Under the pieces are notes generated by a model. The model saw only the letters and a list, made by a program, of their open reading frames with translations, made no database searches and was not told the origin of the DNA. Shown here piece after piece: positions 10,478 to 21,200 of a DNA stretch of 64,000 nucleotides. Origin of the DNA: Puniceicoccales bacterium Verruco_01 (GTDB lineage Bacteria; Verrucomicrobiota; Verrucomicrobiia; Opitutales; Oceanipulchritudinaceae); assembly GCA_001604565.1 (NCBI GenBank), contig LVBV01000018.1, forward strand, positions 102,458-166,457. Reading direction: 5' to 3'. The translations under genes and the position numbers were made by a program. The number at the start of each line of letters is the position of its first letter. The stretch's first letter is position 1.

Positions 10478-13156
10478 ATGATTGCTGTTCCAATCCTATT
10501 GCCATTTTTCCGCGCGCCCCCGTTTTCCCTTGCGCCCGGTGCCCCCTCATCGAATACCATTGTGCCCGTGTCTCTCAAAGCCCGTACGAACATGAAATCT
10601 AGTCCCGCCTCGTTTGCCCACCGCGTCCGCGGCTCCCTGCCCGTCCTGATCGCCGCAACGGCGATCATGCCGCTCTTCGCCTTTTCGGCCCGCGCCGCAA
10701 CGACGCGGCTGATGGGCACGGGTTCAACCTACGACGGCCAGCTCGGCATCGGCGTCATCGGCGACTTTTCGACACCGGAACACGTGGCCGACAATGTGAT
10801 GTCCGTCGCCGCGGGCAACGGCTTCACGTATTTCATCACCACCTCGAACGATCTATATACAATGGGATCGAACGTGGTAGGTCAGCTCGGCGACAGGACT
10901 TACCAAGACCGCGACTACGCGGAGAAACTCGCCTATTCCGTCGCCTCCGCCTCGGCGGGAACCTATCACGGTTTCTTCGTCACGACATGGGGCGATCTCT
11001 ACGGCATGGGCGACAATTATTATGGCGAGCTCGGGATTGACCTCGGCACGGACGATGGCGAACCGATTCAGAACATTCCCGATTTCCGGATCATCTCGCA
11101 CGACGTGGCACAGGCCGTGGCCGCGGACGGTTTCTCCCTGTTCATCACAACGAGCGGCGACCTCTACGGCATGGGCTACAACGGCGACGGCCAGCTCGGT
11201 GTCGATCTCGGCACGGACGGCGGCGGCTCGCCGGTCTTCTGCGCCTTTTCCCCTGTGAAAATCGCCTCGAACGTGGCGTCGGCGTCGGCGGCGGGCGGCC
11301 AGTCGATCTACCTGACCGAGGCCGGCGACGTGTATGTGACGGGCGACAATTCCTTCGGCCAGCTCGGAAACGGTTCCACCACGGCGACCAAGATTCCCGT
11401 CAAGGCGGCCTCCGGCGCGAAGGCTGTGGCGGCGGGTCACGGCAACCTGTATTACCTTGCCACTTCCGGCGATCTCTACGGCGCGGGCGACAATCAGTAC
11501 GGCCAGCTCGGCGTGACGCTCGCAGGCGGGGCCACGCGCAGCACCTCCTTTGTCCACATCGCCTCCGGCGTCACAAAGATGCAGGCCGGAGAGGGACATC
11601 TTCTCTACCTCACCACGGCAGGCGACCTTTACGCGACCGGACTCAACTCCAGCGGCCAGCTTGGCGACGGTTCGCAGGTGAACCGCCCCACGCCCGTACG
11701 GGTGGCTCAGAACGTAGCCGACATGGCGGCGGGCGCGTTCCATTCCCTTTACCTGAATGACGAGGGCGTCCTCTACGCCTTCGGCGAAAACGAGACCGGT
11801 GCTCTCGGCATCGAATCCGCCCTGTACAAGCGCCGCACGCCCGTGGACATCGCGGCCTTCACTGTCACCTTCCCGCATTGCGCCTACAAGACGAATCTGT
11901 ACCTCAGGGACAACACTCTCTACGGATTCGGCGACAACAACTACGGCCAGCTCGGCGACGGCACCACGAGCGATCGCGCGACGCCGGTCACCATCGCCGC
12001 GAATGTCACGGCGGCGGCGTCGGGCCTCTGGCACACCCTGTATGTGACCAGTTCCGGCGACCTCTACGCGGTGGGCGACAATTCGCGCGGCCAGCTCGGC
12101 GACGGCACCACCACCCAGCGCAAGAGCCCCGTCAAGGTGGCCTCCGGTGTTTCCAAGGTGGCCACGGGCGGACGCTCCAGCTACTATATCACGACTTCGG
12201 GTGACCTCTACGCGATGGGCGACAACCAGTACGGTCAGCTCGGTGCGGCGGTTTCGACCAATTCCGGTCTTTACACGGCAACCCCGGTCAAGGTGACGGG
12301 CTCCGTCTCGGCGGTTGCCGCCGGGCGCAACTTCGCGGCCTACCTCACCACCTCGGGCGACCTCTACACGATGGGCGACAACCAGTACGGTCAGCTCGGC
12401 GTGGATCTCGGCAAGGATACCGACAAAAACGCCATCGTGAAGACCACCACGCCCGTCAAGGCCGCGAGTTCCGTCTCGGCGATTTCGGCGGGCTGGTATC
12501 ACCTGCTCTACCTCACAAGCGCCGGCGATCTCTACTCCGTCGGCTCCAATCAGTTCGGTCAGCTCGGCGTGATCCTACAGGACAACTCGAAAGACGGCGA
12601 CACCGGCGAGGTCTATCCTTGGTACACCGTCACCCCGCAGAAGGTGGCCAGTTCCGTCACAAAGATTTCCGCGGGCACCACGCATAGTTGCTACCTGACA
12701 AGCGCGGGCGTGCTCTACGGCATGGGTCAGGGCCGCGACGGACGCCTCGGCGTTTCCGGCGAGGCGTCGCACACCACCCCCGTCCTCATCGCCGAAAGCG
12801 TGAGCGACGTTGGCGCGGGCTACAACACCACCCTCTTCCTTACCACTGCGACGGATGTCTCGGCCTTCTGGCCGCGTTCCAAGAAGGGCGCCAAGTACGA
12901 CATCACCTTCGGCTGGATCGACGACACCTACTTCCCCTGGTTCTGGAACTACCAGAACGGGAACTGGTTCTACCTCTACGGCGGGACGAGCGTCATCCCC
13001 GACCTCAACAATTACTGGGTGGCCTACTACCTGCCGAACTTCTCCAGCTACGGATGGGGCTACGTCTATCCGAACATCGGCTGGTGGTGCTTCGACAAGG
13101 ACATGAAGGGCCGCTTCCTCTGGCGCACCGACAAGATCGTCACAAGCAGCAACTAA
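10478..13156 (+). CDS. Large secreted RCC1-repeat protein, paralogue of the upstream gene (start may be 10592)
   Basis: Many GDLYxxGDNxYGQLG units; C-term GWIDDTYFPWFWNYQNGNWFYLYG. Confidence 0.87.
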   Translation: MIAVPILLPFFRAPPFSLAPGAPSSNTIVPVSLKARTNMKSSPASFAHRVRGSLPVLIAATAIMPLFAFSARAATTRLMGTGSTYDGQLGIGVIGDFSTPEHVADNVMSVAAGNGFTYFITTSNDLYTMGSNVVGQLGDRTYQDRDYAEKLAYSVASASAGTYHGFFVTTWGDLYGMGDNYYGELGIDLGTDDGEPIQNIPDFRIISHDVAQAVAADGFSLFITTSGDLYGMGYNGDGQLGVDLGTDGGGSPVFCAFSPVKIASNVASASAAGGQSIYLTEAGDVYVTGDNSFGQLGNGSTTATKIPVKAASGAKAVAAGHGNLYYLATSGDLYGAGDNQYGQLGVTLAGGATRSTSFVHIASGVTKMQAGEGHLLYLTTAGDLYATGLNSSGQLGDGSQVNRPTPVRVAQNVADMAAGAFHSLYLNDEGVLYAFGENETGALGIESALYKRRTPVDIAAFTVTFPHCAYKTNLYLRDNTLYGFGDNNYGQLGDGTTSDRATPVTIAANVTAAASGLWHTLYVTSSGDLYAVGDNSRGQLGDGTTTQRKSPVKVASGVSKVATGGRSSYYITTSGDLYAMGDNQYGQLGAAVSTNSGLYTATPVKVTGSVSAVAAGRNFAAYLTTSGDLYTMGDNQYGQLGVDLGKDTDKNAIVKTTTPVKAASSVSAISAGWYHLLYLTSAGDLYSVGSNQFGQLGVILQDNSKDGDTGEVYPWYTVTPQKVASSVTKISAGTTHSCYLTSAGVLYGMGQGRDGRLGVSGEASHTTPVLIAESVSDVGAGYNTTLFLTTATDVSAFWPRSKKGAKYDITFGWIDDTYFPWFWNYQNGNWFYLYGGTSVIPDLNNYWVAYYLPNFSSYGWGYVYPNIGWWCFDKDMKGRFLWRTDKIVTSSN

Positions 13157-13172
13157 AGCTGCTCACTTTCAT

Positions 13173-13210
13173 ACCGCCGCACGGAACCTCCCGCGCGGCG
13201 GTTATGTTTT
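13173..13210 (+). terminator. Hairpin ACCGCCGC...GCGGCGGT followed by a T-rich tract
   Basis: 8-bp inverted repeat 13173-13180/13195-13202 then TATGTTTT, just after the RCC1 gene stop. Confidence 0.5.
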
Positions 13211-13222
13211 CTAAGGGACCGG

Positions 13223-14803
13223 TCACGCCAAGCGCGCGGCCAGCCCGCTCGAACGGCGGCACTGGCGCGGCAGCGCGGCGCGCAGGACCGCAGGAGTTGC
13301 CAGCACTTTCAGTTCCCGTCCCGCGCGGCTGATGCCCGTGTAGAAAAGCTCGCGCGAAAGCATCGGATGATCCTTCTCCGGCAAAAGGAGCGTGACGCCG
13401 CCGTATTCCGAACCCTGCGCGCGGTGCACGGTGATGGCATAGGCGCTCTCCACCGGCGGCAGTGCGGCAAGGGAGATCTCGCGCACGCCCTCAAACCCCG
13501 GGAAGTATGCACTGAGGGTCCCGCCCCGGCGCAGAACGACACCCGTGTCACCGTTGAAGAGGCCGCTTGCCGGATCGTTGCGGGAAACGATGACAGGCAG
13601 GCCGTGGAAAAACCGGGCCGTCCCCGCCCGCATCCTCTCCGCCGCGAAATTGAAGGCCGCCGCGTTCACCGCCTCCGCCCCGCAGGAGCCCTGACGCAAC
13701 ATGCAGACGAGTCTTTCCGACGAGGCGGCGGCTAGAGCCTCCTGTGGCGACGCGGCGTTGGCGATGCGTTCCACGAACGAGGAGAGATTGCGCCGCGTGA
13801 AGGCGGCAAGCTCCCGGGGCGAGGGCGGCGGCTCCATCGACACGGCACCGCCTTTGTCCAGAATCGCGAGCGCCGCCTCCGCATCGCCCCCCTGCACGGC
13901 GGAAATGAGCGCGGCCAGTTCCGGCGCGGCAGAGCGGTGATTTTTCTTGAGCTCCGTCAGGCAGGGGAAGAGCGGCGAAGACTCGTTGGCCGCCGCTGCC
14001 ACCATGTCCGCCAGAACGCTGCCTGTGTGAATCGCCGGGAGCTGCCCGGAGTCGCCAAGCAGGATCAGGCGCGTCGTGGCGGGGTCCGTCGCATCGGCAA
14101 AGCGCGCCATGAGCGGCAGGTCCATCATCGAGGATTCGTCGAGCACCACGATGTCGGCGGGGAGCGGGGTTTCCGCATCGCGGCGGGGCTTGGTGGGATC
14201 GCTCCCGATGCCGAGAAGGGAATGCACCGTGCCGTGCAGGAGTTTGACGTTCAAAATCCCATCCAGCGCGCGGGAGACCGATTCCTTCAGGCGCGCGGCG
14301 GCCCGGCCCGTCGGCGCGGCCAGAATGACGGAAAGCGTTCTCTCCGGCGCCTCCTCCGCGAGAAGCCGCAGGAGCCTCCCGGCAAGGAAGGTCTTGCCCG
14401 TCCCCGGTCCGCCGGTCACAAGGGCCAGACCGTGACCCAAAAGGGATGCGAGTATCCCCTCTGCCTTCGCGGGAAGCCTTGTCCGGACGGCGGCGAACTG
14501 CTTGAGGCGAGCGGCAAGGGAGGTTTCCAGCACATGGTAGCGCTGGAAGTAGGCATTGCCCCCGTCCAGAATCAGCGGGTAATTCTCCCCCGCCCTTCCC
14601 GCAACGGTACTTGCCAGAAGCCGCGTCTCCACCTCCGCCGCCTCGCCCAATTCCGCAAGAGGCAGGCACGAGCCGCCCTCCTCCAGAACCTCGAAGAGCC
14701 GCGCGGCGCAGCGATCGACAAGATCTCCCTCCGCCTTCGCGGCAACCCGGAGCAGCTCCCGGGCATGCCCGGCAAGCGGTTGCAGTTGGTGTTCCGCCTT
14801 CAT
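13223..14803 (-). CDS. recD: Exodeoxyribonuclease V alpha subunit (RecD-like)
   Basis: GLALVTGGPGTGKTFLAGRLL Walker A; VVLDESSMMD; AYAITVHRAQGSEYG. Confidence 0.93.
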   Translation of the reverse strand: MKAEHQLQPLAGHARELLRVAAKAEGDLVDRCAARLFEVLEEGGSCLPLAELGEAAEVETRLLASTVAGRAGENYPLILDGGNAYFQRYHVLETSLAARLKQFAAVRTRLPAKAEGILASLLGHGLALVTGGPGTGKTFLAGRLLRLLAEEAPERTLSVILAAPTGRAAARLKESVSRALDGILNVKLLHGTVHSLLGIGSDPTKPRRDAETPLPADIVVLDESSMMDLPLMARFADATDPATTRLILLGDSGQLPAIHTGSVLADMVAAAANESSPLFPCLTELKKNHRSAAPELAALISAVQGGDAEAALAILDKGGAVSMEPPPSPRELAAFTRRNLSSFVERIANAASPQEALAAASSERLVCMLRQGSCGAEAVNAAAFNFAAERMRAGTARFFHGLPVIVSRNDPASGLFNGDTGVVLRRGGTLSAYFPGFEGVREISLAALPPVESAYAITVHRAQGSEYGGVTLLLPEKDHPMLSRELFYTGISRAGRELKVLATPAVLRAALPRQCRRSSGLAARLA

Positions 14804-17800
14804 CGCGTCCCTCCTTCCGCCTGAAAAGCCTCCGCAAGGCCGTCCAGCAGACGCGCCGAGGGCCGGAAGGAGAAAACGCCGCTCCCGGGCCTCTCCTTCT
14901 CCACGCCGCGAAGGAACACGTAGTATATGGCGCCGAAGTCGCGAGAATAGTCCCACTGCGGCGCGCGGAAGGCCATGCACTTTTTGAAGGCCAGCGCGTA
15001 GAGGGCACCCTGAAGGTAATAGGAGTTCTCCACCATCGCGCGGTGCAACGCCTCCGGGGCGTAGTCCGCCGCCGAGGGACCCAGCCAGTTGCTCTTCCAG
15101 TCTAGGATATGGAAGCGCCCCTGCGAGCGGAAGAGAAGGTCCACATAGCCCTTGAGATACCCTTCCACCTCGCGCGGGGCCATCCGCCGCAGCCGTCCGG
15201 CAAAGTCGGCAAGCGGCCCCTCCTCCGCCGCGAAGGCGTCCGCCATTTTTCCGAAATCGACGCCCCTCGCCGGGAAGTAGAATTCCTCCTCGCGGCGCAG
15301 GTCGCCCGGCAGGCTACCGTAGAGGATCGGACCCTCCGGGGCGAGCGGCGTCTGCAAAACCGAGGAGAGGCAGTCGAGTGCCGCCGCCGGATCCGCACCG
15401 TCCAGCCCCGCCGCCGCCATGCAGGAACGGATGACGCCCTCCCATCCCGAGCTTTCCGCAAAATCCATTTTCTCCAGCGCGGAGTGGAAGAAGGTGCCGA
15501 CCTCCGGCCCGCGCGGGAAGGCCGCGATGCCGAAAAGCGGTTCCTCCGAAGCGACCGGGACCGAGCGGGGGGAATCCGCCTTGTCCGGCGCCTCGCCCTC
15601 GCCGCCCGCACAAAGACCGGTGAAGCTCGTGACGAAGGGTTTTTTTGCGATTTTCCCGGCAAAGGGATGAAAGGATAGTTCGGGAATTTCGCCGTCCTGC
15701 GCCAGATGGGGTTTTTCAACCGGGTCGTCCTCCCACAGGACGGAAATCGAGCCCGTAGCGGCGGCGCAGGCTTCCAGGGCCGCGCCCGTCCCATCCCAGT
15801 CCGTCGCGCCGAGGACAGCGCGGAGCAATCCGCCGAAGGAGCCCTCCTCCAGTGCGTCCTCCGCCAGATACACCGTGCAGCGGCTGCGCGAGCGGGTGAG
15901 AAGGACGTAGAGGAGCCGCGTTTCCTCGCGTAAGACCTCCGCCATCTCCGCCTCAACCACCTCCGGTGAAAACGAGCCCTGCGCCGCAAAATGGAGGACG
16001 GGGCGCGCCCCGCCGCGCCGGACGGCAAAGCGGCCCTTCAGCGCCAGAAGCCGTCCGCCGAAGAACGGGGCAAAGACAATGGGGAATTCGAGGCCCTTGC
16101 TCTTGTGACAGGTGATGACGCGCACGGCGCCCCCGTCGCTTTCAAGGCGCAGCTCGTCCCCCTCGCGCGGACGGCTCCGCTTGTCGGCGATGCGGAGGGC
16201 AAGCCAGCGGCAAAGGCCCTGCGCGCCCAGCTTTTCCTCCCGCTCGGCCCCGCTGAGCAGCTCCTCAAGATGCAGGAGGTTCGTGAGACTGCGCTCCCCG
16301 CCTTCCGTTGCCAGCAGGCGTGCGCGCAAGTCCGTCCGACGCTCCAACCTGCGGAAGGCCGCCGCGAAGCCCTCATCCGCAAGAACCTTGGAAAATTCGT
16401 GTAACGCCGCGCCCGAATCGTTCGCCCCATCCGAATCGAGGATTTCCCGTGCGGAGCAGCGGAAAATATCCCCCGCCAGAACCCGCCGCAGCCCCCCTGC
16501 ATCAGACGGGTTCTCCGCCGCCGTCAAGAGGTCCAGCAACGCCCTGGCCTCGTCGCTGTCGAACACGCTGGCGTCGGACTCCTCCACGGCGCGCACGCCC
16601 GCCGCGGCAAGGGAGCGCACCACCTCCTGCGCCTGCGCATGACGGCGGACGATGACGGCAATGTCGCCGCCCGCAACCGGACGGGAACCGATCGTCGCGC
16701 CGGAAGAGAGGCATTCGCAGACATCCGCCGCAAGGCGCGCCGTCATCCATGCGGAAGTGGGCAGCGTCCCGTCGCGGCGCAGGACAAAGCGCATCGGCTC
16801 CGGCGGCAGGCTCCCCGGGGAAAACACTTTCTCCGGTTTGGTCTTCCCGCCGCTTTCCACAGGGGTGAAGGCGATGCCAGCGCCGAAGGGCTTTTCCGTG
16901 GCGGAAAAGAGGGAATTCACGGCGCGAACAAGGGGTTCGTCGCTCCGCCAGTTGACGCCGAGGCCATACCGCCGGGGAGCCTCGCCCGCCGCGCGGAGGT
17001 ATGCGTCCACGTCCGCTCCCCGGAAGCGGTAGATCGCCTGCTTGGGGTCGCCGATCATGAAGAGCGAGTGCTCCGGATCGTCGAAGAGGGTGCGGAAAAT
17101 CTCCCACTGGAGAAGGTCCGTATCCTGAAACTCGTCCACGAGGCCCACACGATAGCGCGCCTTGAGGAGGCTCCGCAGCGTGCCAGGGCCCTCCCCTCGC
17201 AAGGCCTTTGCGGTCAGGAGGATCAGGTCGTCGAAATCGAGACAGCCGCTCTGGGAGCGCAGCTTGGCAAGCAGAGTCCCGCTCTCTGACAGGAAAGCGC
17301 CGAGAACCCCGGCGAGAAAGCGGTCAAGGAAGGTCATCACCTCGCCGCAGAGGGCGAAGAGCGAGGTTTGCGGAGCCCCCTCCTTCGAGCGCTTGTTGGT
17401 ATTTTCCGCGATGTTTTCCGGGGTGAGGTGGCGGAGTGCCGCAAAGGCGCAGGCCTCTGGAACGCCGCCGCCCGCAAGCGACTCCATGCCCCGGAGGATC
17501 GTGTCCGCTGCTTTGCGCAAATCGCTCTTGGCGCGCTTCTCGTCCCGCAGGAAGGCCGTGACTGCATCCGCACAAAGACCCCACTGACGCGCCACCTGCT
17601 CTAGCAGCGCCTCCAGAGCGGCGTCGCATGACGGCACGTCCGGCGCGGGCACGGCGGGGGAAAGCGGCATCTCAGCATCCGCGCCGCGCATCCACAGGGC
17701 CTCGGCAAGGATCTCCGCAAGGTTCTGCCCGCAAAGGCGCAGGGCAAGGCAGGTCTTCGGCGCGCGGACGGCCAACCGGCGCGCAAAGTCAGCGGCTGCG

Positions 17801-18237
17801 ACGCGGGAAAGCTCGCCGGGATTGTCCGCAAGGGTGGCACCGAAACCCGTGCCGCTCTCGAAGGCGTGCTCGGCGAGCACCCGGCTGCAAAAGCCGTGAA
17901 TCGTGGAAATGCGGGCGCAGTCGAAAGAGGCCGCCGCCGTGGCGAGGCGCCTGCGGACCGTCTCTTTCCCGAGAGCTTCCTCCGCCACCGCAAGGACCGG
18001 ATCGCCGCCGGCTAGGGCCGCGAGGATTCGGGAGCGGATTCGCGTGGAAAGCTCGCGCGTGGCGGCATTCGTGAAGGTGCAGACGAGGATTTCCGGCACG
18101 GGGACGCCTGTTTCCGCCACAAAGCGCAGGTATAGGCCCTCGATCGCATAGGTCTTGCCGGTGCCCGCGCTGGCTTCAAGGAGGGTGACGCCCGTGGCAA
18201 GCGGCGTCCGCGCGGTATCGAAGGCCGGGTAGCTCAT
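14800..18237 (-). CDS. recB: Exodeoxyribonuclease V beta subunit (RecB-like)
   Basis: LLEASAGTGKTYAIEGLYLR; LVDEFQDTDLLQWEIF; C-terminal nuclease FHILDWKSNWLG. Confidence 0.94.
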   Translation of the reverse strand: MSYPAFDTARTPLATGVTLLEASAGTGKTYAIEGLYLRFVAETGVPVPEILVCTFTNAATRELSTRIRSRILAALAGGDPVLAVAEEALGKETVRRRLATAAASFDCARISTIHGFCSRVLAEHAFESGTGFGATLADNPGELSRVAAADFARRLAVRAPKTCLALRLCGQNLAEILAEALWMRGADAEMPLSPAVPAPDVPSCDAALEALLEQVARQWGLCADAVTAFLRDEKRAKSDLRKAADTILRGMESLAGGGVPEACAFAALRHLTPENIAENTNKRSKEGAPQTSLFALCGEVMTFLDRFLAGVLGAFLSESGTLLAKLRSQSGCLDFDDLILLTAKALRGEGPGTLRSLLKARYRVGLVDEFQDTDLLQWEIFRTLFDDPEHSLFMIGDPKQAIYRFRGADVDAYLRAAGEAPRRYGLGVNWRSDEPLVRAVNSLFSATEKPFGAGIAFTPVESGGKTKPEKVFSPGSLPPEPMRFVLRRDGTLPTSAWMTARLAADVCECLSSGATIGSRPVAGGDIAVIVRRHAQAQEVVRSLAAAGVRAVEESDASVFDSDEARALLDLLTAAENPSDAGGLRRVLAGDIFRCSAREILDSDGANDSGAALHEFSKVLADEGFAAAFRRLERRTDLRARLLATEGGERSLTNLLHLEELLSGAEREEKLGAQGLCRWLALRIADKRSRPREGDELRLESDGGAVRVITCHKSKGLEFPIVFAPFFGGRLLALKGRFAVRRGGARPVLHFAAQGSFSPEVVEAEMAEVLREETRLLYVLLTRSRSRCTVYLAEDALEEGSFGGLLRAVLGATDWDGTGAALEACAAATGSISVLWEDDPVEKPHLAQDGEIPELSFHPFAGKIAKKPFVTSFTGLCAGGEGEAPDKADSPRSVPVASEEPLFGIAAFPRGPEVGTFFHSALEKMDFAESSGWEGVIRSCMAAAGLDGADPAAALDCLSSVLQTPLAPEGPILYGSLPGDLRREEEFYFPARGVDFGKMADAFAAEEGPLADFAGRLRRMAPREVEGYLKGYVDLLFRSQGRFHILDWKSNWLGPSAADYAPEALHRAMVENSYYLQGALYALAFKKCMAFRAPQWDYSRDFGAIYYVFLRGVEKERPGSGVFSFRPSARLLDGLAEAFQAEGGTR

Positions 18238-21200
18238 CGCGCCACCTCCTCCGCATGGTCGTAATACCCGTCCCAGACCCGGTGGGCAACTTCGAGGAAG
18301 CCGGAAGATGCGACGATCGGCTCCGCGCCGCGCCAGACGAGCCGGTTCCAGGGGTCCTCGTCCTCATAAGTCCTCTCCACGCGGTTGCCGGGCGGGCGGT
18401 GCCACTCGGCGAGCGCGCGTTCGAGCGGGGTCTTTTTCGTGCGGGCCGTCTCCGTCACCGCCGCGAGAGAGCTTTCCGGAAAAAACGGCAGAGGAAGGCA
18501 AAGTCCCGCACGGCGAAGGGCGACGAGGTCGTCCAGCCGGGCAAGGGCGTTTTCCGGCGCGCGGACCGTGAGGAGGGCGTCGCGCGTCAGGAAAACGACG
18601 CTGCCATCCGCAACTCGCGCACCGGTTTCGCACAGGGCGCCGAGGAAGAGTGCAGAGAGCCACGCCTCCAGCCGGTCCGCCGCGCGGAGCTTCGCCGTCT
18701 TCCAGCGGACGAGGTTCGTCCCGTGGAGCGGATGCAACCTGCCGCGCAGGGAAAGGCGCGTTCCCGGCAGAAGGACCTCGCCCGCGACGCTTTCCTGCGG
18801 AGCCGCCAGAAGGGGACGCGCGGCGTTGGCAAAGACGAGAGCCTCGCCCGCCGCATCCGCCGCCGCGGATTCCCCCGCGAGGCCCCAAGGCAGGATGCCG
18901 CGCGCAAGGGCCTCCGCACGAACGCCCGCAGCGCCGCCTCCGGCAAGGAATTCCTCCACCATTCGCCGGGCTTCGCGGGAAAAATCGCGCCGGTCCATTT
19001 CGAGCGGTTCTTCTTCCTGTGGCAGTTCCTCCCCGCGAGCCACCGTAATGCCGAGATTTTCCGCAAAGAGGCGCGAGGGATTGCAGAGAGCCCGGCAAAG
19101 ATCGGCGAATTCAAGCACCGCCCCCTCCCCTCTTTCCGGCAAAGCCTCCGCCGCGAAGGCCGGGACGGGCCCGGGGGCAAGACCCGCACGCGCCGCCTCG
19201 AAATCCGCCCGCGAATAACTGCGGAAGGCCCCGCCGGAAAAATACGCGCGGGAAAAGCTCTGGAGGGGATGGCGCACGATTCGCGACTCGGGTCTGCCGG
19301 GAGAAAGGTATTCCAATAGTTCCGCGAGAACCACCGAGGGCGGGCTGTCCGCCGCGCCGTGCTGGGAGACGCCGGAGTAACTCACGTACAGCTTCTGCCG
19401 GGCGCAGAGGAGGGTTTCCAGGAACAGATACCGGTCGCCCTCGCGCACGGAACGGTCGCCCGGGCGGTGCTCGCACGCCGTGCGGTCAAAGGAGAGGGGT
19501 TTGTCCTGTCGTGGAAACGCCTCCGCATCCATGCCGAGAAGGCAGAGCACCTTCGCCGGAACGCTCCGCATGGGCTTGAGCTCCGCAAAGGTCACCCCGC
19601 CGGAGAGGAAGCCCGGCGGCGAGTCGCTCTCCGCAAGAATTTCAGCGAGGGCATCGGCCACGACGCGCGCATCGACGACGTCGCTCCCGGCGCCCCGCAC
19701 CTGTGCCCGCAAAATCTCCACCGCGCCGAGAACCCTGTCCGCGCCACGCTGAAGGTCGCCCTCCGCACCCGCCACGGTGAGGAGCGCCGCCTGACGCACC
19801 CTTTCGGGCCACTCCGAGGGCGAAAATTCCCCGTCCAGAAGGCGCAGGGCCTTCCTCGCGGCCTCGAAAAGAGCCGCCGCCTTCGCCGCCACGGCGAGAG
19901 CATCGCCCTCCGCCGGACCGTAGGCCGCCCTTCCCGCAAACACCGCGCCCGGCTCCATCATCGCCCCGAGGGCGAGACTGTCCACGCCGCTCTTCCACGA
20001 GTTGTTCGCCTCGGGACCGAAGCCGAGCGCCTCGCGATCCTGCGCGTCGATCCCCCAGCGGACGTTCGTCGCCGAAAGCATCACGCGCATTTCGGCGGTC
20101 TCCTCCGCATCGAGGCCGAAGTGCGCCGCCACGGCGGGATGCTCGCAAAAGGCAAGGATTTCCGGCAGCGTCCGGCGCGAGGCATGGAGGGCGAAGAGCC
20201 GCGCAAAGGCGTCCACCGCCGGGATCTCGCGCACGCGGCGGTCCGCCACGGCGAAGGGAATGCGGCAATCCTCCTCTCCCTGACCGAAGACGGCCTCCAC
20301 AAGGGCGGCGTACTTCCCGACATCGGGAAAGAGAACGAGGACGTCGCGCGGGGAAAGTTCCGGATTCTCCTCGAAAAGGGCGAGGAGTCGCTCGCGCAAT
20401 ATCTCCACCTCGCGCATCGGACCTGCTGCGGAGACAACCTCGATCGAGCCGTCCGAGTCTCCCTCATGGGCGCTCTTCATCCACACGATCTCCTCCTGCA
20501 GGCGGGCCAGTTCCGATTCGCCGGAGGGCGCGGGATAGCTTTCGGACGCCTGTTCAAACCCGGCATCCACCAGCATGCCGAGGAATTCGCTCCCCTGCCT
20601 GCCCATCGAGGAAAGCAGGCTCTGCCCCTCCTCGTCCGCGTTCCCGAGGATGCGCTCCACGGCGGCGGCGCGGCGGCGCGGCAGATCCCCCCACCACAGT
20701 GCGCAGGGAGAGAAATGGAAGAGGTGCACCTCCACGCTCCTGCCGAGAATGCGGATGAATTCGAGGTAGAGCTGCGGGAGCGTCGAGAGGGCGAAGAGAT
20801 GAATCCGCTTCGGGAAGTCCGCAGGAAGGGGCGCGTTTTCAAGGTCCTTGAGGCGTCTGGCGAGATTCGCACCGGCCAGATCGGGCGCGAGGGCCCGCCA
20901 GAGGTTCGCCTGCCAGTCGTCCGGCTCGGCCCCTGCCTCCCACGCGGCGGCCAGTTCCGGGCGGTGCGCAAGGGTGCGGTCGCAAAGGTCCGCGACGCGC
21001 ACGGCAAGCTGCCACCGGGCGAGGGAGTCTCCTGAAGCGAGGTAACCGGCCAGTTCCCCCGCGGCGGACTTTTCCGCCACAGAGGGTAGCGCCGCGAAGA
21101 TTTTCCACGCGAGCGCCTGACGGTCCAGCCCGGCGGGCTTTTCCGCCCCGAGGAGCTTTCCCGCCGCCCAATCGACAAAGTTCTTCGGGAAGAGCGTCCG

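Noticed and set aside
10853-12502. 549-aa ORF antisense to the RCC1 gene
   Set aside because: Mirrors the RCC1 repeats on the opposite strand; no independent support.
19359-21035. 558-aa ORF antisense to recC (and others over recB, purH, proS)
   Set aside because: Shadow ORFs of GC-rich genes.
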